Numbered from the stretch's first letter, positions 48,798 through 60,150 are shown. The stretch is 64,000 nt of DNA from Synchiropus splendidus (GCF_027744825.2 NC_071336.1:15713501-15777500), one strand, 5' to 3'. The notes: generated by a model from the letters alone, not told the origin. Program-made: numbers and translations.

Positions 48798-49189
48798 CTC
48801 CACACAGTATCACGCAGGTGGTCATAATCTTATGGTAACAAGTTTTCATTTGCATCAAAAATGAGTTGCTTGCTAGTGGACTGATTTGACTTGTAAACCT
48901 CCTGTCAGGGTCTCTGTGTTAATCGAGAAACAGATCTTGTAGTTTGTGTTTGTATTTTGGCAAATGTGTTTCTCTTCTTGGTTGTAAATGGGTTTGGGTC
49001 TCAACTCTCTGAGCTTAATAAGTGGCTCAGTATATGGGTTCAACAGCACCAATGAGCTGGTGAAAACAGTGATGTGGGTCTTGACACACTCACTCACACA
49101 AACATGCTGTAAACAAAACAACGTCATGGTGCGTCGCAAACCAAAATATGTGTGAAAATCATCTCCACAGTCCTTCATGATATCAGGAG
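48798..49189. other. Downstream flank of lectin gene 1
   Basis: Non-coding sequence after the lectin gene 1 stop; probable 3' UTR at its start. I see no gene or clear poly(A) hexamer. Confidence 0.4.
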
Positions 49190-49440
49190 AAATACTTCAA
49201 CACCACATACAACACAATCTGTCCCCTTCCCACTGCATCTCCAATGGCTCCTGGTCAAACACAGAGTGGAATTCAAACTCCTCCTCCACCCTTACAAAGC
49301 CATCCACAACTCGCCCCTCTGACTCTTGCAGACCTCCTCACATCCTCCTCCTCCATCCAACTCACTGTTCCCTCTGCCCGTCTCCGCACCAGGGGGAGCA
49401 GGTCCTGGTTCACAATGTCTAACCGGTGGTTCAAATGAAA
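49190..49440 (+). mobile_element. LINE (L2-type) reverse transcriptase C-terminal fragment
   Basis: From 49239 the translation LQWLLVKHRVEFKLLLHPYK, followed by AIHN, matches the widespread fish non-LTR retrotransposon motif LHWLPVKHRIEFKLLLLTYKAIHN. After a frameshift it continues as APLTLADLLTSSSSIQLTVP and SARLRTRG, also typical of that protein end. It is a short, frameshifted and inactive fragment. Confidence 0.75.
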
Positions 49441-51718
49441 GGGCTGAGTCTGTTGGATTACGCGTGATGTTTTTTTACTGTTGTCTAAGCATAGATATAT
49501 TGAGGTGGGTGGAATTTTGATGGTTATCCAGACAGGCTAGAACAGTGGAGAGGCCTAGGCCTCTCTGAGCGGCAGGTACACACACTTAGAAAAGGTCTTT
49601 GGTGCCAGGGATTAGCTGAAGGCAGACTGGGAACATTTGCTGTGGAGGTGGAGCACTCGCCTGTGGTGACCCAAAAAGCTCTGTTTATGAGGCATGATGA
49701 GAAGCAACATAGAGCTGGGTCCCTGACGCCGACCTAGGAGTAAAGGCCATCTATTAAAATGTGGTCAACACGGTCGTACGTTGCACTCAGGTCTAAAAGA
49801 GTGAAAATTGCACTTTCACTTTTGTCTGCAGCTAAAAACAGGTGACCAACTTATGCACATGTTCTGTAAGGATTCCTGACTAAATCAAATGCAAACAAAT
49901 ACTCTTCTGAGATGGAAGGTAGCATCTGCAAATATGATAGGTACAACTACTGAAGAAGTAAATGAATTTACATACTCAAATATTAGTTTGACTGTGATCT
50001 TTTCACTCTGCCACACTGCCCTCAGCTCTGCTCTGCTGCATCCTCAAGCAGCTGAAGTAAACCCAATTTGGCTGCTTGTGTCTGTGTCCCTCGAGTCACG
50101 ACCCGAGTTGTTGATCAGCGTCGACACTCCTCATTGATATGAAGCTCGATCACGAATAAATCATTTTCATTTAAATGTGGTGATACTTTCTGGTCAAATT
50201 TGAATGTGAAAGCTCTTTGGATGAGGAAGGCGACGATGACTGAGACGAAATGATGGGTGACGTATCCAAATGTCAGACTACAAGTCATCCAGGAAGGACT
50301 TGGTGCTTTTATTGTGTGGTCTCCTTCATAACAGCAGAATAATTCCCAGCTCTCCAAGGAGCATGTTGGTCAACACATGGTCAGTCCAGGTCAGTCCACT
50401 TCTCTTCCTGCCTGATTTGCATGTCATTTCCTGATAAAGTATAACAACCTTGGACACGCACATAAGTGAACAGACTGTAAGAGCGTGTGTGTAAGCTTCA
50501 GTATGCTGTCTATACACAGGTGAAAAGCCTCACCATGTTTTTGTGTCAATGAAGTCAGTGAAGTTTATCTGGTTGCTTCTCCCTTCAGGGGTGGCCACAG
50601 CGGATCATCCTCCTCCATCTCACCCTGTCCTCTGCTTCCTCTTCTCTCAAACCTCCTTCACCACATCCAAAAACCTCCTCTTTGACCTTCCTCTCCACCT
50701 TCTGCCTGCCAGTTCCACCCTCAACATCTTCCTGCCAATAATGAGTAGAATTATTCATATAAATTTTGATCTTCATATGGAAATGTAAGCAAAGAACTTG
50801 CGGCTTCATTGGACTTTAACAAACATGCTTGTTTCGTTGGTGTGTGAGAAGACAGCTGCGCGTCTTGTCGTGTCGAGTATTTTGCATCCTCTCACTCCTG
50901 CACCAACATGTATTTGCAAGCGTCCAAATCCCAAGTGATGAAAACAAATGTTTGCTTTTAGGCATGAATGTCATCCTTGAAGGACATGTGAGAGAGGTCA
51001 GATGGAAAACAGCGCTGGCCTGAGCTTAGAAGGTTCCAGTTTCAATCTTAACCTTTTTTTTAACTGCTCAATACTGTCCTCTTTCTTTCTTCATATGTTT
51101 CCTCCAACACATCCTCGCTCCCATGCCGTAATACAGTATACTGATGCTGGGGAAGTGGACTTTTGCGTCCTATACTGACGCCAAAGGCAGCCTTCAGCGT
51201 CGCTTGTTGACGTGGAAGGCATTCAATTCAAGGCACATGTTCCACCTTCCACTGCATATCCTGACACCATGGGCATCACCTAAGAGAAAGACAGAGTTTG
51301 GGGTTCAGTAAGCCATGGGATGGCGCTCCTTTTGTGCGAGATACAACAATGAGTCAATTGCTGTTGAAAGTCCCTCAAATGGCCGTGTGTTTCTATAAGT
51401 CAGTGAACAGAGTCTCCCCTGGGCCTCGAGCTCCCCCACTCACTGCACGACGCTCCTCGTTCTTTCAAGGTGAGTGTAGTGAAGACATATTTTCCCGTTT
51501 GGTTTCACCTTCCCTTGAACTTTCAGCGTGTTATTGACCGAATCATTCTCCAGGGAAGAGGAGGAATCTCTGTATAGATACATTCTGCACAGTAGTTTGC
51601 ACACAATTTGCTTATGAGAAAAGACAGTGGGTGAGGATGAGAGGAGCAGCAGCATCTCTTATTGGTGTCACACGAGAGAGCAACCTACTCTTGGCCCCCT
51701 ACACTCTATGTATAAACC
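49441..51718. other. Intergenic repeat-rich space between lectin genes 1 and 2
   Basis: No coding exon is recognised. A teleost repeat fragment is listed separately at 50588-50742. The stretches at about 49720-49800 (TGGTCAACACGGTCGTACGT) and 51120-51250 (around GGCAGCCTTCAGCGTCGCTT) look like further old interspersed repeats, but I cannot classify them. The end of this region should contain the promoter of lectin gene 2. Confidence 0.4.
50588..50742 (+). repeat. Teleost interspersed repeat fragment
   Basis: Sequence from GGGGTGGCCACAGCGGATCA through CTCCTCTTTGACCTTCCTCT to CATCTTCCTGCCAATA matches, from memory, a very common teleost interspersed repeat whose copies read similarly. The class is not certain to me. 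A related fragment occurs near 57010-57130. Confidence 0.5.
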
Positions 51719-54700
51719 ATGAAGTGGAGCTGGGTCTTTATTTGTGAGTGATTTTCCTTTTCATTTTTCTTTTTAATGGCATTAACACATTTGACCTCAT
51801 TTCAGTGCTTGTTCTTCCCAGTTCATGGACTTTTCCACGTAAGTAATGAATCTCTGTCCAGATCGTTTCATTGTGAGGACATCAGGACAGGCAGTTACTT
51901 TGCTGTATTAAAAACAGATTCCTGTCATGTTTTTGTTTTCCCCGGATAATGGAATTATTTCTGGGTTTGAATGTTGTTGGGAGGGTTGCTGTGAGTCGGG
52001 AGAAGGTCTAAGGTTCTGCTTGTTTGATTCTTGGCATAGTTGCCTGGCTGAAGCAGCGTGATTTTTTTCTTGCAGACTTTTTGATTTACCAAACCTCAGA
52101 TATCACGGAGGCAAGCTATGCTATGGACAACAACCCTTCAAGTTGTACCACGAATCAACATGAGAGCAAGACTTGGCTGATGGTGGATTTGAGGAGAGTT
52201 TATCTCATTGACAGACTCACAGTTCGTGGCCGAGAAAAGTGCTGCCCAGATGAGTTGGATGGGACGGAGGTCCGCATCGGCTTCAGGAATGACACGACCA
52301 ACCTCATGTGCGTCTCCTCGCTGGGATTTCATATCACGTCGTGACTATTTAACAGGTCTTCATCTCTTTTTGACAGATACGGAACGGTCTCCATCTCACA
52401 CCAACACACTTCATTTTCAATGAACTTAGATGGAATAGAAGGGCGCTTTGTCCATTTTGTTCTTCCTGGGCAGCACAAGAAACTGACCATTTGTGAAATA
52501 CACATAGTCTGCCAGCCTCTTGGTGAGTCACTTGTAAGAACCATTGTACGCCGACATGGTAAGTTATGACAAATTTGAGTGTTTGTCGAGATCTTTGGGC
52601 ACATAGATGCTAGAATACAATATGGAAGAAATTAAGAAAAGCAGGTGGTTGAAGTATGAGCATGAAATTATGTCAAAACCGCAAACCGACATGTGAGTTG
52701 TGTTGGGAGTCCAAGTTGCGGTCGCATGGATGGACATGGACATTTCGGTATTTCTCACCAAGCGTTCTTGGATCAACCTAAAAATAACATAGTAAATGAA
52801 TAAAACAATAATTGTTGTAATAATAGTATAGTATTTGTGATAAATACTATATTTATGTGCAAATATTTTCATCATTTGTTACTAATTCAAAACATTACTT
52901 ATAAATTTACTTTTAGGCCTTTATTTTTACTTTTCTTTGTATTTATTCTAATATAATTTAAATTTTAATTCTCATGCTCAAATCAGTATTTCTTGTACCT
53001 CAAAATAAATAACAAATATATTACACTAGAAAAAATAAATCTTGTAATTAAGTGCTTGTATATGATAACATGTTACATTTAGATTAATAATAGTAATAAT
53101 AATAATAATAATAATCCCAATTATATTATCTTCAAGGCACTAAATGTACGCTACATTTAATTCGATGTTTTTCTTCAGCACTTCGTCTTGATGGTCCCTC
53201 ACATTATTGTCCGGTGTTTTCGACACATATTGAAGTCACTCAGTGGCATTGTTTCTGGTTAATAGCTCTCATTACGTGAGACACATCAAAGTCTGGCAAC
53301 ACGGCCATAAGTTACTATGCGAGGCTCTGTAAAGTTTCAGTAACCAGGCCTTTCTTTTCCACTTGAGCAGAGAACGTGGCAGTGAGGGGAATTGCTGTCC
53401 AGTCATCCACATTGGACAAATCAGCAACTTTTCCTGGGAAACTGATCGATGGTAACGTGGAAGGAGGTAGCAGTGAGACTGAAAACGCTCCTGGGCAGTG
53501 GATGAAAGTGGATCTCCTTCGGCCTTACAACATCACCTTCATCCACCTCCTCAATGTCAACAACGAATGTTGCCCTCTCCAGGTCAAAGTGGATAACTCC
53601 AGGTGTGTCAGTCTTCCCTTATTGATCATCAACCGAGTCAGAAGTATAAATCTGGTTTGATATGTGAATTCTATTTTTTTGCTCTTCTGCGTGGTAGTTG
53701 TAATTACACTGGCACCTATGCAAACTTGGACACCATGAATTGCGGACTAACGGAGGGTCGCTTGGTAACAATCCTCCATCCCACTGAGCCGCGAGCGCTG
53801 AGAGAGGTTGAGGTCTTCAGCACCTGGGTGAATCCGACCCAGAGACCTGCCTTACCGCCAAGAAAAGGTCCTGGCATTTCTCATGATCTCCATAGCTATG
53901 AGACCCATGTTGTGAGAGCTGCTGAATGTGGTGCCCTCTTTTCAGACGTCTGCGGTGAAGACCAGTGTAGCCGTGACTGCATCATGGTCTTCCGATCATT
54001 CACATGGCATGACGCTCAAGCCTACTGCAGGACCTACTACTCGGACCTTGCCACCCCTGAAAATGTTCCGGAAATGAATCGACTCATCACCCGATCTGGA
54101 CGTGACACGACAGGTGTTTGGATTGGCCTTTATGAGACTCAGAAGACCTGGAAGTGGTCAATCTCAGACCCCCGTCACTACCAGGGCCACGAGGCAGCAT
54201 TCAGGAACTGGGGTTCAAGGGAACCCAAGGACGGGTCCACAGCCCGCCAATGTGTAGCCACGCAGCATTCGGGCGACTGGAAATCAGAAGACTGTAACTC
54301 ACGCCATTTTTTCCTGTGTTTTGATGGTAAATACCCAATGCAGCTATGCAAAGAGCATGTTTTTCCACATGTGGAGCGAGTCTCTGGAGCCCCTGTCTTC
54401 TCATGAGCTCAGTGTCAGACTATGGCTGCCCCTTGGTATATATATCAACTGTACTCTGCCTGACAACGATTTTTGTCATGGTAGTGAGCCAATCCATCCA
54501 GATCAGAGATGGACAGTTAAATTTCCTAAAGGGCCACTTTATAAATTATGACTCTTGTGAGGGGCCGCCATGCCAAATGAAAGGCGGCGATGACTAAGAA
54601 ACTTGACAGAAAAAAAAATCTTAACATGGACAAAATTAACCATTAAAGATTCAATGGAAGCAAGGATATTAAGAAGTGCAAATGTGGCATGAAACCTATA

Positions 54701-56573
54701 AAAATATGCATTTAATTTCAATATAATTAATAATAAAACCATAGCACAAATATCTATGAAATATTAAAAGGAAATTAATTTCACAATACATTTTCTATTT
54801 TCTTCCGATGTATTTTCAATTTACATAACAAACTAAAAACTAAAACACTAAAATGGCGGGTGAAAATAAATTTTATTCCTGAACATGTTATAATTACTGT
54901 TGAAATATTAATGCTAAGAAAGAAACAAGACAAAAAATAGTCAGGAAAATGACTACTTATCAGTTGTACAGTTTTAGTCTGACCTCATGAGGGCCGCAAA
55001 AACACAGGCAAAGGGCTGCATATGGCCCCCGGGCCATACTTTGCCCAGGTCTGATCTGGATCTTGGATCTAAGTTCATGGTGCGCCTGTCTGTGAGCAGA
55101 AATCAGGGAAATAAATCACAAAGTGTGGACTTCTTCTTACTGATAAGGTACAGTGCTCAGTCATCTACGTAACACTCAGAGTAGGACCACGGCTCCTTCC
55201 TTTAGAGAGGTCAGGTGGCCTGGGTATCGACCTCCTTGATCAGGTCTTCTGGAGTATGTTAGACCATAGAGGCAGACAGTATAGATCAGAGCAAGAGAAA
55301 TTTCTGGTGATCAGGACGTCTGGGCCTTTTTTTAAGGCTCATAAAATAGGACACATTTGGTTACAGCCTCGAAAATGGTACCAAAACATCTACACATCTG
55401 AGAATAATGTGTGAACTTGTTATGTCCACATGTATTCTATCAGTGCCTTCTCTTTCTCAGGACATCAGGCAGTGAAACTTCTGACCTCCTCACATTATCA
55501 TGGTCTTATCTGATTCAGCAGGAGGAGACTCAGAGATCCTGGTGCAGAAACCCATGAAGTGGGCAGAAGCCCAGCAGTACTGCAGGTATGAGCACACGGA
55601 CCTGCTGTCAATCAAAAGTCACACACAGAACCAGGAGGTGGCAGTGATGGTGCCTGTTGGAGAGCTGGCCTGGATCGGCCTTTTCAGATCGTCCTGGAAC
55701 TGGTCCGATGGAAGCGACTCCACATTCAGATACTGGGCCGAGGAACAACAGGATGAGATAACTGGCCAACAGAAATGTGGCTACATCAACTTTGGCCAGT
55801 GGATGTGGAGGTCATGTGATGTTCAAGCAAGGTTTCTCTGTTACTGTAAGTAAACATGATCGGTCCTGTTCATGGCATTCTTGCTTTCTAACCAGCCCTG
55901 AGTCAAACACATACGTCAAAGTTGTGTTGTTTTGTTTGACTACATTAGCAGTCGCTCTTTTTTGACTCTTTACTAGAAAGGTTCAGAACTGATTCAAATG
56001 AGTCAACCTTGGGTTTTCACCAGTTAAATCGATTCATTCATTCTTTTTTCTTATTTGGTTTGAGAGTTTTATATCATTTCAAATGAATGCCAAGAAACTG
56101 TAAAACTATAGGCTTGAAAAGCATGTTTTTCTTTGCCCAAATAAATCAAAGCGCACCTTCATTTACCTTCAATCTCTCTCTCAGACTATAAGAAGAAGAC
56201 TCTGGTGAGTTTCCAGATAAACGTAGCCGTGAGCGACTCTGTCACAAAGCAACATCTCCTGGTCAAGGTGAGCCATGACTCTTTTCATACTGTCCAGCGG
56301 AGATGAATGGTGTGTTGCAGCTCCTACTGAATCAATCAAAAACAAACACAAAATCATAACGCTAACATACCTTTAATTCAGGATCATACGATTCAACTGG
56401 ACGTTCCATTTAAACATGTAAATGTCCACATCTTTTTCAACTGAAACATGTTTCTAATGATTCTTAATATAAATGTCAAGCATAAAAATTGTTCACATGT
56501 TTCCTAGCTGGAGGCTGCCATGTACAACAAGGGCTTTACACAGTTTCGGATTCGCTGGTGGCCCCCCTCATAA
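51719..56573 (+). CDS. F-type lectin / C-type lectin fusion protein (lectin gene 2)
   Basis: A predicted secreted protein with two fucolectin (F5/8-type, FTP) domains followed by two CTLDs. Exons: 51719-51743, 51806-51838, 52076-52307, 52377-52522, 53371-53602, 53698-53867, 53946-54326, 55522-55845, 56185-56267, 56508-56573, giving 563 residues. Signal peptide MKWSWVFILLVLPSSWTFP. FTP1 (20-145) has TWLMVDLRRVYLIDRLTV, adjacent cysteines KCCPD and LDGTEVRIG. FTP2 (146-279) has GKLIDGN, QWMKVDLLRPYNITFIHLL and NECCPL. CTLD1 (280-406) has WIGLYE; CTLD2 (407-514) has WIGLFRSSWNWSDGS. The final 49 residues match the ends of genes 1 and 3. The adjacent Cys pair is a hallmark of F-type lectins, but their RxDxxxxR fucose motif is not preserved, and the CTLD EPN/QPD motifs have become EPK and QQD. 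First exons of FTP1 and FTP2 are both 232 bases, indicating internal duplication. Acceptors of exons 7-8 are least certain. Confidence 0.72.
53094..53114. repeat. (TAA)n microsatellite
   Basis: A short trinucleotide run in an AT-rich part of intron 4 of lectin gene 2, in a 0.85 kb intron that is otherwise unremarkable. Confidence 0.8.
54504..55053. mobile_element. Non-autonomous hAT-like element in lectin gene 2 intron
   Basis: The left end begins CAGAGATGGACAGTTAAAT. The right end, read in reverse, begins CAGACCTGGGCAAAGTATGG. These are short imperfect inverted termini of the CAGnnnTGGGCAA type seen in hAT elements. Internal text such as AGGGCCACTTTAT and GGCCCCCGGGCCATACTTTG is typical of this fish and tetrapod hAT group. 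Flanks are ATCCAGAT and ATCTGGAT, an 8-base target duplication with two transitions, as expected for hAT. No transposase is encoded. Confidence 0.75.
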
Positions 56574-57437
56574 GGTAGGGCTCCGGTTCCCCTTCGTCTT
56601 TCTTAAATTCCAGGTGAGGTTGTAATCCTAACAATGAGCACCATGGTGGAGAGGTTTTGATGGGCGGACTGATGATTGTCTTCATATTTATGTGTCCAAC
56701 AGGTGTGCGCCGGTGAGGCATGATCCGGTTCCCCTTGCCATTTGTGGAGCACAAGGAGTGGACTAAATCACGGTTCCTCCATGTTGCCGCATCAAACTGT
56801 CCTTCTCAAAGAGCAACAGTAGTAGAGCGTCAACCGCTCACTGCACTGATGATATGCTATTCACTTTGTCACTTTATATGTGTGAGGTTACTCCTCAAAC
56901 CTCAGTCTGGTAACGTTGCGTTCTCATTTGATTTGTTGTATTGCATCATACCATTGTAATAAAGATACATAGTATTTACGTTCACTGTGGTCACCTTCTG
57001 ATGCCTCTAAGGGAAGCCTCTCTACTTTCACCGCTCTTGATCCTCCTCCCTGGTCTTCACACCCTCCTTTATCCCATCCATGAACCTGGATGGTTGTTGT
57101 CTTCGTCTTCTTGGTGAAAACCTTGAGGATGTTGAACTCTGCCTGAGCTTCCTGCTCACCTCTAGTTTTGTCATCTGATTAATAGAATCCTATTTTCTTT
57201 AACAGTGTTTTTTCTTGGTCAGAGCACAAATTTCTGCTTGGAGCTCTCGTAACCAAATATGAGCTTGTTTTTGTTTCCCCAAAAATTTGCATGTCTTTAT
57301 GAACACACTACCTTGACGCCAGTGTTCGATCCTTCTGCGTGTGAGGTGCGTTAAACAGCAGTGGTAAGATTTCTATAATTATTCTAACGTACTATTACTG
57401 TTGTTGTTCCATCCTGAGGATGTTTTCACTCACAGCC
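56574..57437. other. Lectin gene 2 3' UTR and intergenic space
   Basis: It contains the gene 2 3' UTR with AATAAA at 56958-56963, about 390 bases after the stop. A teleost repeat fragment (57010-57130) and an AT-rich upstream region of lectin gene 3 follow. No coding exon is seen. Confidence 0.5.
57010..57130 (+). repeat. Teleost interspersed repeat fragment (second copy)
   Basis: The run CCTCTACTTTCACCGCTCTT through CCATCCATGAACC to TCTTCTTGGTGAAAACC resembles part of the same repeat family as 50588-50742, in the same orientation. Identity is by memory and eye. Confidence 0.4.
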
Positions 57438-59079
57438 ATGTGGAGATTATGCGGCGGTGTCTTGCCTCTTCTTGGTGAGTGCCATTAACTGTGCTAAGAA
57501 TGATACCCTCTCTGAGTAAAACTTTGACATGGCTGCTACATTTGCAGGTATTTCCTCTGTGTTTCTGGACACTGCCCTCGTGTGTAAGTTCTGCACTATA
57601 ATAAAACACTTGACTATTTTGCCACTTCACCTTAGAGGGTCAGATGAAGATGCTCTTTGTGTTCCTTATCTTGTAGTGCCTCTGGAATACCATGTCATAG
57701 ACGTGCTGATGACCTGGCACGAGGCTCAGAGCTACTGCAGGATCAAGTACACTGACCTGGCCACAGTCCACAACCAGAGCAGCCACAACTCATTTGTCAG
57801 TGCGGTCAACAGTCGGGTCAACTACAGCTGGATAGGGCTCTGGAGAGGGAAAACATCCCGCTGGATGTGGTCAGATGGAAGTGGTGCGGTGAAGCAGAGC
57901 AGGTGGTCTGAATACGGGGCCGACTCTCTGTCAGGGGATGGGTGGTGCGCCCAGCTCTCTGCGGAGGGAACTTGGAACTACTTGTCCTGTGGAGAGCGGC
58001 GTGCTTTTGTTTGTTATGAAAGTAAGTGAAATAGTGTGGAGTCAATATAAAGACTGGTTTAAAAGGTGTCTGTGTGTGTAGATGCACCGCAGAAGCACAG
58101 AACTACTGCAGACATTTGCTTTCCCAAAAATGAGATCAGTGATAGGCTGACTTCTCAGTGGGGGAACAGTATTTCATTTTCAACCTTTTGACAGTTTGGC
58201 TTTTCACTTCACTCCAGTTGGTTTTCAAGACTTGTGAACAGTTTCGGGAGCAATACTTTTTTGTTTCCAAATTCCACACAGGTCGAGAAGATGGAATGGG
58301 CAGGTTTGTGCATTATTCACGGAAAGAAAACTGGATGAGAAGTCAGGATACATGCAGGGACCAGCACAGTGACCTGGCCAAGGTCCAGAGTGATGTGGAC
58401 GCTGATGAGGTTGTGGAATTAATCAGACCGTCGTCAGACTCTCACTCCAGCGGCGTGTGGATCGGTCTGTTCCGCGACTCATGGCTGTGGTCTGATGGAG
58501 CAGAGTCGTCCTTCAGGCGCTGGCACGTCGATGGAACAGCGACCGGCGACTGTGCTTTGGTTGATATTCAAGGCCTTTGGGTGGCGAGGCCATGTGACCA
58601 CAAACACCCATTCGTCTGTCAGGGTGGTGAGGAACATCATTTCTGGACTATAAACTGGCACATGAGGATTAAAGCAATGGTTTGTCTGTGTGTTCTGCAG
58701 CGTTCAAACTAAAGAGGACGCTGATCGAGGTGATCCTTCACACCAACACAGATCTGCTCAGTGTCACATTCCATGAGCAACTACTGGAGAAGGTAAACAA
58801 AACTGTGTTTTGTTTATTGCTTCTGATCATTTATGGTGTTTACTGGTAGGTGGAGAGGAACCTGAGAGTTGGTCATGTGACAGATTTCCAAGTATTTTGG
58901 CAGAGGAATCAAGAAGGCTCAACATTTGTCCCTCATGAGCCCCTGGACGACGGGTGAGTTCCAACAGAGATGCACTCTGCCATCCGGGATCAACTGAAGG
59001 AATCATTATAAATTATGTGCTCATTCTATTCGCCTCATTTCTCAGAGCTTTTCTGGAATTTACAGGGCCTGACACCTGA
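57438..59079 (+). CDS. Secreted two-CTLD lectin-like protein (lectin gene 3)
   Basis: The third tandem member, without stalk or FTP domains. Exons: 57438-57474, 57548-57583, 57677-58021, 58282-58626, 58701-58792, 58850-58953, 59046-59079, giving 330 residues. The leader MWRLCGGVLPLLGISSVFLD is hydrophobic and likely a signal peptide. CTLD1 (about 25-139) and CTLD2 (140-254) are each one exon of exactly 345 bases in phase 1. Both have the core WIGLWR or WIGLFR and WSDG signatures. The sugar-binding tripeptide is gone from both (the equivalent regions read RWSEYGADS and RWHVDGTAT), so Ca-dependent sugar binding is doubtful. Residues 255-330 correspond to the shared C-terminal module (TLIEVILHTNTDLLSVTFHE, LLEK, then DFQVFW) plus an extra acidic tail ending LEFTGPDT. 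An ATTAAA at 59233 is a possible poly(A) signal. Confidence 0.75.
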
Positions 59080-59268
59080 CCTGGAATTCCCCCCTACAAG
59101 AAGTGAAACAATACCAAGTCAACACCGTTTATCTCTTCAATAACATTCTCTTATTCCTGCCTCTTTCAGAGGATGTTTTATTCTCTTGTTTTGTGGTGTT
59201 CCTTTTGATTCCATCTAATTTCTGGATGAAAGATTAAAAAAGGTTTTGATAGATGTTGTTGCATGTTG

Positions 59269-59270
<2 letters not shown>

Positions 59271-59355
<85 letters not shown>
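59271..59355. repeat. (TA)n microsatellite
   Basis: An uninterrupted AT dinucleotide tract of about 85 bases, just past the possible lectin gene 3 poly(A) signal. It marks the edge of the cluster. Confidence 0.95.
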
Positions 59356-59358
<3 letters not shown>

Positions 59359-59539
59359 AATTCTGAATAAATAAATAGTGAAACTTGGATTAAAGTTCAA
59401 ACGCTGTGAAACTATTACATAACTATTTGAATTTCAAGCCTGACGTTTTTATGTTTCTTTAGTCTCAAAAGCAAAACTACAACGACGGCAGTGAGTGAAA
59501 TGCTAGAATATCCGAGGGCTCGTGAAGCGAGCTCCACGT

Positions 59540-59837
59540 ACGTCACGTGACCACTTTCAGTGTGGCACCTGCTCAAACGTCATTTAGACGTGTGTGCTCT
59601 TATTTGTCCTTTTTTCGGTGTTTGTTGCCATGGAAAACTCCAGCTAGGACACCAAAGCGCGACATCTGGAACGTTTCCTCGCCGCACTCTCCCCGGCTCC
59701 GCTGCCAGAAGTTCGTTTCAGGGGGGTATTGTTCGGTTTTCAGACCGGTGCCCGCAGCGGGCGCGAGTGACGGAGCGTGGCCGACCGGCCGTTGGATGCG
59801 TCTTTCGTTTCAGACTCGGAACGTCTCAGGTTTGACG
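59540..59837 (+). promoter_or_regulatory. Promoter and non-coding first exon of the TRIM-type gene
   Basis: A CpG-rich block starts with a perfect palindromic E-box GTCACGTGAC (59542-59551), the TFE/MITF/USF (CLEAR-type) consensus. It runs to a strong donor GTAAGC at 59838. The next good acceptor before the TRIM start codon is at about 60383, leaving a 13-base 5' UTR before the ATG at 60397. This looks like a TATA-less promoter with an untranslated first exon. Confidence 0.5.
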
Positions 59838-60084
59838 GTAAGCGCCGATTTTTGTGTGGTTACGCGCCAGAGCAGCCTGCGCTGGATTAGTGTCACTAAG
59901 AGCCATGTCGGGTAATTGGGGATTAGTCCTCGACATGTTGCCCGTTGGGCTGTTTCAACCACCTCGATATGATTTGTAAACAGGAAGTGCCTTACCTTGA
60001 TGTCATAGAACTTTTAGTATGGGCCGAGGGTGAAGTTTGTCACTGTTTTTTTTTTTTATTAAAATGACCGAATAGAACCTGGCA

Positions 60085-60087
<3 letters not shown>

Positions 60088-60147
<60 letters not shown>
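60088..60147. repeat. (TA)n microsatellite
   Basis: An AT dinucleotide tract of about 57 bases in the presumed first intron of the TRIM-type gene; the third such tract in the window. Confidence 0.95.

Positions 60148-60150
<3 letters not shown>

Noticed and set aside
59215..59400. Minus-strand ORF with Tyr-Ile repeats
   Set aside because: Translation of the second (TA)n tract.
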